A stretch of DNA of 64,000 bases from Gemmatales bacterium. GTDB taxonomy: Bacteria > Planctomycetota > Planctomycetia > Gemmatales > HRBIN36. Positions within the stretch are counted from its first letter, which is position 1. Each line of letters begins with the position of its first letter. The stretch is taken from positions 62,001-126,000 of the forward strand of contig JANXCQ010000006.1 of the NCBI GenBank assembly GCA_025060195.1, read 5' to 3'. Of this stretch, positions 56,511-64,000 are shown one piece after another. The translations under genes were made by a program, and so were the position numbers. The notes below the pieces were generated by a model. That model did no database searches and had not been told where the DNA came from. It was given only the letters and a program-made list of their open reading frames with translations.

Positions 56511-59189
56511 ATGGTCGAGCGGCTCCAGGATTTCGACCCTGTGGAGACGCAAGAATGGCTAGATTCACTAGATGCTGTCTTAGAAGCTCGCGGGGCTGCG
56601 CGGGCACAATTCCTGGCCGAGCGCATTGTCGAACGGGCCCAGCAACGCGGCGTGCCGTTACGCTTGGGCTTCACCACTCCTTATGTCAACACCATCCCCG
56701 CAAGCGAAGACCCGCCTTATCCTGGCGACCGGGTTCTAGAGCGGAGAATTTCTAGCATCATCCGCTGGAACGCTATGGCCATGGTGGTGCGGGTTAATCG
56801 GAAGTATCCTGCCGTGGGCGGACATATTGCCACCTTCGCTTCTATCGCCAAACTCTATGAGGTCGGCTTTAATCACTTCTTCCGCGGCAGCATCGACAAA
56901 GAAGTTGGCGACTACGTTTATTTCCAAGGCCATTCCGCTCCAGGTATCTACGCCCGCGCTTACCTGGAGGGTCGCATCTCCGAGGCACAGTTAGAAAACT
57001 TCCGCATGGAACTCTTACCCGGCGGCGGATTACCCTCCTATCCGCACCCCTGGCTCATGCCGCATTTCTGGGAGTTTCCCACCGTGTCCATGGGACTTTC
57101 CCCTATGATGTCCGTGCAGCAGGCACGTTTCTTGCGCTACCTCCAACATCGCGGCATCGCCGACACTTCGAATACGCGCGTCTGGTGTTTCCTCGGCGAC
57201 GGTGAAATGGACGAACCCGAATCCGCGGGGGCGATTTATCTGGCCGGTCGCGAAGAATTGGACAACCTCATCTGGGTGGTTAATTGCAATCTCCAACGGC
57301 TCGACGGTCCAGTACGGGGCAACGGTAAGATCATCCAGGAACTGGAAGCGCTCTTCCGCGGCGCGGGTTGGAACGTCATCAAAGTCATTTGGGGCTGCGA
57401 TTGGGACCCCTTGTTGGCTGCCGATAAAGACGGTCTGCTCGTGCGTCGCATGAATGAAGCAGTGGACGGTGATTACCAGAAATACGCGGCTTCCGATGGA
57501 GCCTATATTCGTCAGCATTTCTTCGGCAAATATCCACCGTTGCTCAAACTGGTCGAACACCTCAGTGACGAGCAACTACCGCGCTTACGGCGTGGTGGCC
57601 ATGATCCCGTCAAGGTGTACGCGGCCTATAAACGGGCAGTTGAACATCGCGGCCAGCCTACAGTCATCCTGGCGAAGACCATCAAGGGCTACGGTCTCGG
57701 TGAAGCGGGCGAGGCACGCAACATTGCTCATCAGCAGAAGAAACTCGAAGAGCAACACCTCCGCGAGTTCCGAGACCGCTTCGACTTGCCCATTCCCGAT
57801 AGCAAGATTCCTGAAGTTCCCTTCTACCATCCCGGGCCGAAGAGTCCCGAGGTGGAATATCTCCTCGAGCGACGTCGCGCTCTGGGGGGATTTTTGCCGC
57901 GGCGCGTCATGCGAGCCGCTCCGCTGCGGGCACCGTCTTTGGAACTTTTCCAAGAATTTCTCAAAGGTTCCGGAGCAGGTCGGGAAGTCTCCACGACCAT
58001 GGCCTTCGTGCAGATGCTCAATCTGCTGATGCGCGACAAGACCATTGGCAAACTCATCGTCCCCATCGTGCCCGACGAGGCCCGCACCTTCGGCATGGAT
58101 GCGCTCTTCCGACCGTTCGGTATCTATTCCCCTAAAGGCCAGCTGTACGAACCCGTAGATAAAGGCATGCTCATTTACTACCGTGAAGCAACAGATGGTC
58201 AGATTCTCGAGGAAGGCATCAACGAAGCGGGAGCGATGGCCTTGTTCACCGCGGCGGGAACTACTCCGGCTCTGCGGGGCATCAACACGATTCCCTTTTA
58301 TATCTTCTACTCCATGTTCGGCTTCCAGCGTGTCGGCGATTTCATCTGGGCCAACGCCGATTCGCGTGGCAAAGGTTTCCTGATGGGCGCGACTGCAGGA
58401 CGCACCACGTTAGCAGGCGAAGGTCTGCAACATCAGGACGGTCACAGTCACGTTCTCGCCTCAACTGTGCCGAACGTTCAACCCTACGACCCTGCATTCG
58501 CGTTTGAGTTAGCGGTCATTATCCAGGACGGCATCCGCCGCATGTATGAACTCCAGGAAGACATCTTCTACTACATCACGCTTTACAACGAGCGTTATGA
58601 GATGCCACCTATTCCAGACGGTGAAAAGGTGCGCGAAGGCATCCTGCGCGGTCTCTACAAATTCCGCCCTGCCCCCCGCCCCTCCCGGCGCGCACTGCGG
58701 GTTCACATACTCGCCTCAGGGCCGATGGTCGTCGAGGCCTTGCGCGCCCAGACCATGCTCGATGAACAGTTCCACATTCAGGCCGACGTCTGGAGCGTCA
58801 CCAGTTTCGTCCTGCTTCGCCGCGAGGCCTTAGAAATCGAGCGCTGGAACTGGTTACATCCTGAAGCCCCACCTCGCAAGCCTTATATCACCCAACTTAT
58901 GGAGGCGGAACCCTGGCCCGTCGTCGCCGTGTCCGATTACATGAAAATACTACCCGACGGCTTGGCCAAGTGGGTCCCGCAAGGAATTTTTTCCCTGGGC
59001 ACCGACGGTTTCGGACGCAGCGCCGACCGACCAATGCTGCGACGCTTTTTCGAAGTGGATGCAGAATCCATTGTGTTGGCCGCGTTATACCAACTGGCGC
59101 GAGCGGGCAAACTGGAAACGCGCCGGGTCACCCAAGCGATGAAGCAACTCGGCCTCGACCCCGACAAACCCAACCCTGCCGCTTGCTAA
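56511..59189 (+). CDS. aceE: Pyruvate dehydrogenase E1 component, homodimeric type
   Basis: Protein of 892 residues, close to the 887 of the E. coli enzyme, decarboxylating pyruvate with thiamine diphosphate and passing acetyl to lipoyl-E2. The ThDP/Mg motif is FLGDGEMDEPESAGAI (about 227-242), with LIWVVNCNLQRLDGPV completing it. Other AceE landmarks are the N-terminal DFDPVETQEWLDSLDAVLE, YFQGHSAPGIYARAYLEGR, IVPDEARTFGMDALF, EGLQHQDGHSHVLAS and ITLYNERYEMPP. The genes for E2 (aceF) and E3 are not in the window, which is unusual since they commonly follow aceE. The two lipoyl-carrier-like genes at 13-17 kb are unlikely partners since they are H-protein-like. Confidence 0.96.
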   Translation: MVERLQDFDPVETQEWLDSLDAVLEARGAARAQFLAERIVERAQQRGVPLRLGFTTPYVNTIPASEDPPYPGDRVLERRISSIIRWNAMAMVVRVNRKYPAVGGHIATFASIAKLYEVGFNHFFRGSIDKEVGDYVYFQGHSAPGIYARAYLEGRISEAQLENFRMELLPGGGLPSYPHPWLMPHFWEFPTVSMGLSPMMSVQQARFLRYLQHRGIADTSNTRVWCFLGDGEMDEPESAGAIYLAGREELDNLIWVVNCNLQRLDGPVRGNGKIIQELEALFRGAGWNVIKVIWGCDWDPLLAADKDGLLVRRMNEAVDGDYQKYAASDGAYIRQHFFGKYPPLLKLVEHLSDEQLPRLRRGGHDPVKVYAAYKRAVEHRGQPTVILAKTIKGYGLGEAGEARNIAHQQKKLEEQHLREFRDRFDLPIPDSKIPEVPFYHPGPKSPEVEYLLERRRALGGFLPRRVMRAAPLRAPSLELFQEFLKGSGAGREVSTTMAFVQMLNLLMRDKTIGKLIVPIVPDEARTFGMDALFRPFGIYSPKGQLYEPVDKGMLIYYREATDGQILEEGINEAGAMALFTAAGTTPALRGINTIPFYIFYSMFGFQRVGDFIWANADSRGKGFLMGATAGRTTLAGEGLQHQDGHSHVLASTVPNVQPYDPAFAFELAVIIQDGIRRMYELQEDIFYYITLYNERYEMPPIPDGEKVREGILRGLYKFRPAPRPSRRALRVHILASGPMVVEALRAQTMLDEQFHIQADVWSVTSFVLLRREALEIERWNWLHPEAPPRKPYITQLMEAEPWPVVAVSDYMKILPDGLAKWVPQGIFSLGTDGFGRSADRPMLRRFFEVDAESIVLAALYQLARAGKLETRRVTQAMKQLGLDPDKPNPAAC

Positions 59190-59191
59190 AG

Positions 59192-59286
59192 GCTCTTGTC
59201 CCCGTACTGGCTTGACGAGTGCACGGTATTACTAACAGGTCATCGACCTGCGAATTGCGATACGCTCTTATCCCCGTAGTGGCTTG
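59192..59286. repeat. Direct repeat of 23 bases with 72-bp period downstream of aceE
   Basis: GCTCTTGTCCCCGTACTGG plus CTTG at 59192-59214 recurs with two changes at 59264-59286, 72 bases later. The first copy begins just after the aceE stop. Similarity between the two units decays downstream. Confidence 0.6.
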
Positions 59287-59289
59287 CCT

Positions 59290-62100
59290 GGGACACTCTC
59301 TAACAACTTAGCCGAGACACTCCAATCTGCTAACTTTCAACCGCAACGCTAATTTGTAGCAAACGGTTTCTTGTAGCGTCCACCGTAACCTCCGCAATGT
59401 CGCACCAGCATACCATCGCTGTAAAAGAACGTGTGAGGGCTGCAGCTAAGTGGCAACTCCCAGATACAACCCGAGAACCTGCAAGCTGGCCAGAACGATT
59501 AGTCCCTAGCACGCCGAACTAATAATATTCCAGTGTTTAAATCCATTTAGCATGGCTCCCCTTCTAACGTCCGTCCGTAGGATCGTCATTAGAATATATT
59601 CGCGTAACTAGTTTAGAGACTAAACGAGAGGCGGCCCGGTAGGAGCAGATATTGAAACTAGAACTACATCAACTACTGCGCGACTGTTAGACTAACAAAC
59701 ACTATCGGTTCACCTCACAGTACATGATTAATCCGGCTTCTTCAATTTGGCTAATTTCAATGGGAAATGCCTATCTGAGATAAGTTCGTACCTGAACAGC
59801 TCTGACCCAATATTCTAGCATCATAACTAGGGGCATTAAGGGCTCGCGATCACCTAGTATAGTAGCTAAGATAAGCGGTTACCCGATGTAGATTGAAAAC
59901 TCATCAAAGTCGTGGCTAATTATGTACTCGCGGTAGCATGCGATACATGCTGTTCCCGTAGCTAGAGACCGTGGACACATTCGTCTCCGCCGTCAACACC
60001 TCTAAGCCTGCCTCAGAATGTAGCCAGATCTCTGCTAAAGCATCATAAGTCTTTTGTACTCGATGCACGAAAGCATCAGTTCCCTAGTGCGCTTGTCAGG
60101 ATATCAAGGCTAAGTATGGACACTGGCCCCGCCAGGATGTGCCGTAAAAGAGCATGATGGCTCACCTCATACCAACAAGGTAACTAAAATCAAAGCGCGC
60201 GTTCATGTGGCAACCATCGATACCGAAATAATGTTAGGGGCTAACTTGCGTTCGTTAATGCCGCTCCGAAGACGAGGCAAGAATGATCGCGAGGGATCAA
60301 TTGCGTCCGTAATCTTAATCCGCCCGGACCGTTTCACTTCTCTGTTCATCCACGTTGTAACGACCAATAACAGCCCCAGGCCTAAAGATGCCGCGATAGT
60401 GACCAAGGCGTCGAAGCCCATGTTGACATCCAGCCAGCGCTTGCGCACCGCGGAACTCACGATTTGCCCAGCCTCCAACGCGCGAACCTGCGGCACACTT
60501 GGCGAAGGGATGTTAGTAGACCCCTGGTGCGATGACTAGTGACCATAGTGCGGCCAAACTTTACGACCTTGAGAAAGGAATAGAAAAACTCAATGGCCAG
60601 AATTGAGAGGCCAAACCTCAGTAGAGGCAGACTCAGGCTACGACGGCATTCCACCTTTGCTCGTCTAGGCTTTAGAGAATTGATAAGGAGGGTTAACGAC
60701 ATCTAACTCGCCTGAAGGCGATGCCCTAGCCGGGTTCATGGCCGACTCTGCTCTTCTAAATGCTCGCAAGCAAGACGAAGCTTAACTAGTACAACACGCC
60801 CTAAACGTGAGAGGCACTGTGAATCTTAGGCATATCGGATCATGCTAAATCGCGAATCTAGCACTGGGCTAGTACACTGTGTCTGCGGGCGAAATAGCAT
60901 TCGCCGCAACGCCACGGAGCACCTTAGGCTTGCCCGTCTAGTGCATAATGAGCAATCCACGACCGACTATTGGTCAGCATTGCAATAATAACAGGACTAA
61001 CCATAAGCGAAAATAAACATGAGTCCGCCTGGGGATGCTAGTTCCATTATGACGTTTTGAAATAATCCTGGTGTTAGGACAGTGATGTTAAGCGTCCATG
61101 ACCCGGCTAATCTTGCACAGAGTCTAATGAATGCTAGATATCTCAGACAGAAATCCTCTATAGTTCCCTTAGATCATAATAATATTGAGACTAATCCTAT
61201 AGTGGCCTCTATCGTCTCTAAGAGTATTTTCGCTCTGGTCTTTAGAACTTCAATTACATCAAGCTAGCAAGGGCCAAACGGGTTTCGTCCTTCTCTTAGT
61301 AAGCACGCGGCTTCCTTAGAAGCTGCATGCTTAGTATCACTCTGGATTCGTCTGGGTAGTGCCCAGTCTTAAGTATTAGATAAAGCGTGGATTGTACGAA
61401 TTGATGCAGAGGGTCGCAAACCAACGCCGATGGAAGCGGATTTATGATACTAAGAGCGCCACGGATGCGATACGTGTTGGCTCGGGATTTTCGATACAGC
61501 TGTCGGTGATAATGGACTTGTCAATAACGTCCATTAGCCCGTGAGCCTTTCTCTGTGTATATCTAAAAAGCCTGTGATTTTATACTTTGGACGAACCGGG
61601 AATTATCTAGTTGTCGTAGAGGGAGCCGGGTCATTTGGTGTTATATATGCCGAGACATGGCTAGCAATGGAATAGGTTTAGTACGTTCCTTGACCCAAAC
61701 CAAACGGGGTGTCCGCTGTCATAATTGACGGATGACAGATGCAAGTTCCGGGAAGCGGGGCGTCATTAGCTGATCTGCATCGGTTGTTATGCCATATTAT
61801 ATGGACGAGCAGGATCTGGCCGTTAGAAAGCAATGCGTGATAAGCTATCAAGTGTGTGTTATCCCTGGGAGGCTGCTTAAACGACAAGTACGAGTGATGG
61901 AAAGCAGGGCCAGCCACCAACAGGGCACGACTTTTCCCAAAGATGGGGCACACACTAAGGGGTGGGCTGGGGATGCGTTCAGGACAAGCTGACAGATTAC
62001 CGCTTTTGTGAATGGTCTCAGGACGAAAGGGCTGCATTCCCGATAACGATATGCTATAAACTAATTACTCGCGACTTTTTCGCTGGTCGGCGACGGACCA
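59290..62100. other. 2.8-kb gene-free stretch with AT-richer sequence
   Basis: No credible gene. By eye it is more AT-rich than the flanks and full of CTAG, TTAG and CTAA words, and stop codons are frequent in all frames. One possible membrane-protein fragment lies at 60203-60420 on the minus strand: MGFDALVTIAASLGLGLLL then VVTTWMNREVKRSGRI. It loosely resembles the N-terminus of MgtC/DUF4010-type membrane proteins, but this cannot be supported further. No RNA gene was recognised. Confidence 0.5.
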
Positions 62101-62626
62101 TCAGACGAGGTGAGCGTGTTGGGCATGGTCAGGCTCGCATCAACGCGGTCTGAGCTGGCGCGGTGAACTGATTGGTTACATACTTACCCTTCGGCACTGT
62201 GGTCGCAGGCCCATCCACGTGGGCTGCGTTGGCATAGCGATCTGCTTGGCTACATACTTCCCCATCAGCGGTAGGACCAGAGCGCAGCCACGTGATCGAA
62301 GCTAAAAAGATGAACTTCTTCCTTTCACCGTTGCTCGTCAACGGCAGGCTTAGGTGTGTATCCGCGTGATCTAGGCTGGGGCGGCGAACTGGCTGGTTAC
62401 GCACTTTCCAATGAATCATAAAGTCGGGCGCGCATCGGCGTGGTCGGTGCTGGGGCGGAGAGAGTGAGAGTGAGCGGTTGCGCACTTCCCAAGCGGCGGT
62501 ATGGTCAGGCCTGCGCCCGCGTGATCTGCGCTAGGATGGCGGATCGTTTGGTTACGTACTCCCTAAGCGATGACGTGGTCAGGGGGAGCCCATCCGCGAG
62601 CATTGCGCTGGTGAGATGGGGGAGCA
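62100..62626. repeat. Tandem array of about seven degenerate 74-bp repeats
   Basis: The anchor GGTTACGCACTTCCC recurs at 62174, 62248, 62395, 62476 and 62550 (spacings 74, 147, 81 and 74), with a degenerate unit between 62248 and 62395 and another before 62174. Each unit then has a GGTCAGGC-GCGCATCCGCGTG block and ends in GATCTGCGCTGGGGCGG. Conservation runs through the whole unit rather than in a short core, so it is a satellite-like tandem repeat and not a CRISPR array. A 74-base unit would shift frame at each copy, so it is not coding. Confidence 0.75.
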
Positions 62627-62714
62627 TCATGTGAACATTTCCTCATCTTAGTGAAGCACGCATTTGTACTGGATTTTCTTCAGGTGTACCTTGCTAACGG
62701 GACGCGAGTTGCTT

Positions 62715-63051
62715 AGGGGTCGGTTACTGCTTTGGGGGCAGGTGTTACTTTGGCGCTGGCTATGGCTTCGGGGGCGGTGGCTCCTGCCGAGGGAGTTGAT
62801 TCTGTGGTCGTGATTCTTGGTTCAGGAAAGGCGCTTGCTTGGTGGCTGGTTGACCTTTTAGCGCCAGTTGCTGCTATGGGCGATGGCTCTTGCTTCGGAA
62901 ATGGTTCTGCTTTCGGGTGGTTTGCTACCTCGAGGATTGTTACTGCTTCGGCGGCAGTTGTTGCTTTTGTCGGCGGCACTTCCCTCGAGGGTAGTTCTTG
63001 CTACGAGGGCGGTTGCTCGCTCAAAAGCAGTTGTTGCTTTGGCGCTGGTTC
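62715..63051. repeat. Degenerate 18-bp repeats just downstream of the TPR gene
   Basis: Plus-strand units resembling TTGTTGCTTTGGCGGCGG recur about 18 times, most spaced 16-21 bases. Read on the minus strand in continuation of the TPR protein, the units give Pro-, Lys-, Gln- and Glu-rich peptides (EPAPKQQ, SEQPPS, HPKAEPFPKQEPSP) interrupted by stops. It therefore looks like the former low-complexity C-terminal tail of that protein, now cut off. Open frames here on both strands are products of the repeats. Confidence 0.6.
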
Positions 63052-64000
63052 CTACTTCTGGGGCGGTTTTTGTTTCGACGGCGGTAACTTGGCGCGCCAT
63101 TTTGCTGCTTCAGTGGGCTTGCCCCAGGCTTGGTACAGTTCGACGAGAGTGGGAACCATGTTGCGACAGACATTAGGATCAATCCCGAGGCGACCTTTAG
63201 CAACTGCCGACTCGACTTGGAGCAACAATTCCTCGGCTCGTGCGTAGTGCTTCATTTGGATTAGCGATGAGGCCAGCGTGAACATGCTCAGAATGGTGTC
63301 GGGATGGTCGGGGCCCAGCTTGGCCTGATATACCCCCAGCGTCTCTTCCAGGAGCTTTGCTGACTGTGCATATCGGCCCAAACAGAAATAGCTGGCAGCG
63401 AGGTTGTGCATAATACGAAGCGTGTCCGGATGGTCGGGGCCGAGCTTGGCACGACCCAGGCCTACCAACGCCTCTCCAAGTCTCACTGCTTCCTCGTAGC
63501 GGCCCAGTTCAGCGTAGACGTTGGCCAGGTTGTACATGCTGAGAAGCATGTCGGGATGGTCAGGACCCAGCTTGGCTTGGAGCAAGCGTAGCGTCTCTTC
63601 ATGGAGTTTCGCTGACTCGGCATACCGGCCTGAGGCGTAATAGTTGAGCGCGAGGTTGTGCATACTACGAAGCGTGTCGGGATGGTCAGGGCCGAGCTTG
63701 GCCCGGCGCAGTCGCAACGTCTCTTCGTGGAGCTTTAATGCTTCCTCATGGCGGCCGAGGACAACGTAACAATTGGCGAGGTTGTCCATACTGGTAAGCG
63801 TGTCGGGATGGTCGACGCCGAGCTTGGCGCGGCGCAACCGCATCGTTTCTTCGTGGAGTTTTGCCGCATCTGCATATCGGCGTAAGGCGAAGTAGCTATT
63901 GGCGAGGTTGTTCATACTGCTAAGCGTGTCGGGATGCTCGGGGCCGAGCTTGGCGCAACGCAGCCGCAGCGTTTCTTCCTGGAGCTTTAATGCTTCATCA
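63052..64000 (-). CDS. Kinesin-light-chain-type TPR protein (5' end outside the window)
   Basis: The frame is open to the window edge, so the start is missing. It contains six full 42-residue TPR units of the pattern 'EEALKLHEETLRLRRAKLG' then 'PDHPDTLRSMHNLA-YY-LGRY' and a final variant capping unit (GLWDP-like NVCRNMVPTLVELYQAWGK), ending in PPSKQKPPQK. At DNA level the units are about 126 bp and very similar, especially around 63420-63850. Such arrays bind proteins; in planctomycetes they often form the C-terminal part of Ser/Thr kinases, and the missing upstream part could be one. The Pro/Lys tail stops at 63052, and repeat DNA of similar composition follows. Confidence 0.85.
   Translation of the reverse strand, partial: DEALKLQEETLRLRCAKLGPEHPDTLSSMNNLANSYFALRRYADAAKLHEETMRLRRAKLGVDHPDTLTSMDNLANCYVVLGRHEEALKLHEETLRLRRAKLGPDHPDTLRSMHNLALNYYASGRYAESAKLHEETLRLLQAKLGPDHPDMLLSMYNLANVYAELGRYEEAVRLGEALVGLGRAKLGPDHPDTLRIMHNLAASYFCLGRYAQSAKLLEETLGVYQAKLGPDHPDTILSMFTLASSLIQMKHYARAEELLLQVESAVAKGRLGIDPNVCRNMVPTLVELYQAWGKPTEAAKWRAKLPPSKQKPPQK

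Noticed and set aside
60203-60496. Small membrane protein (MgtC/DUF4010-like)
   Set aside because: Only one hydrophobic segment and no second motif; no Shine-Dalgarno.
62100-62626. CRISPR array suggested by regular spacing near 74 bases
   Set aside because: Similarity extends through the whole unit, with no unique spacers, copies are degenerate and no cas genes are nearby.
62732-63247. Plus-strand 171-residue Gly/Ser/Cys-rich reading frame
   Set aside because: It is the antisense of the 18-bp repeat region and of the TPR gene end; composition is a repeat artefact.
1-64000. tRNA, rRNA, riboswitch or insertion sequence
   Set aside because: Intergenic stretches were read for T-loop-like, rRNA-like and transposase-like sequence and none was recognised.

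Overview
The window looks like chromosomal DNA of a planctomycete, most likely a Gemmata-type (order Gemmatales) lineage. This is inferred from gene content, not from any rRNA. Lineage-typical genes include a DUF1559 prepilin-like protein beside a small lipoprotein, a 'TTHWSL' ECF sigma factor directly upstream of a zinc-ribbon Ser/Thr kinase, Tat-exported Gfo/Idh/MocA oxidoreductases, a Cys-type sulfatase, four exported PQQ-like beta-propellers, a NIPSNAP protein and kinesin-light-chain-type TPRs. No rRNA, tRNA, CRISPR array, intact insertion sequence or phage module was recognised.

Layout. 0-5.4 kb (minus): an ECF sigma/anti-sigma pair, TsaE and a large exported glycosidase-like protein. 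5.4-7.1 kb has no intact gene but holds a heavily decayed RpfG-type response regulator (receiver plus HD-GYP). 7.1-11.2 kb: a proline-rich exported protein, a Tat-exported oxidoreductase, a secreted esterase and a DUF309 protein. 11.3-28.2 kb is an almost unbroken minus-strand block: a Rieske oxygenase; a tight operon PQQ-propeller / HemW-like radical SAM / GcvH-like lipoyl carrier / double DGC protein; a second GcvH-like gene on the plus strand; then, in transcription order, a PaaK-like ligase, two PQQ-propellers, a LuxE-like adenylating enzyme, a LuxC/ALDH-like reductase and an iron-dependent alcohol dehydrogenase, with SerA at the upstream end. 28.4-34.7 kb: an exported esterase, a GT39-like membrane protein, DapF and a Ser/Thr kinase. 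34.8-38.3 kb (plus): a GNAT enzyme, a frameshifted ECF sigma gene and its partner kinase. 39.5-52.6 kb: a GH10-like protein, PPi-type phosphofructokinase, an amidohydrolase, DprA, an LRR protein, NIPSNAP, a PQQ-propeller, a second Tat oxidoreductase, a lipoprotein and a DUF1559 protein. 52.6-54.0 kb holds a decayed fumarylacetoacetate-hydrolase gene. 54.1-59.2 kb (plus): NAD kinase, sulfatase and pyruvate dehydrogenase E1. 59.2-63.0 kb is gene-free but repeat-rich, and the window ends inside a TPR gene.

The most distinctive parts are (i) the 11-28 kb block. It combines two solitary lipoyl-carrier-like proteins, a radical SAM enzyme and a double DGC protein with a set of genes ordered as acid activation, acyl reduction and aldehyde reduction, suggesting a lipoyl/redox module and a carboxylate-to-alcohol route of unknown substrate. 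Also notable are (ii) several pseudogenes readable only by joining frames, hidden in apparently empty intergenic DNA, and (iii) short tandem repeats of 72-74 bp in three separate gene-free stretches. Start codons were moved downstream of the longest open frame wherever a Shine-Dalgarno sequence, signal peptide or neighbouring gene decided it.
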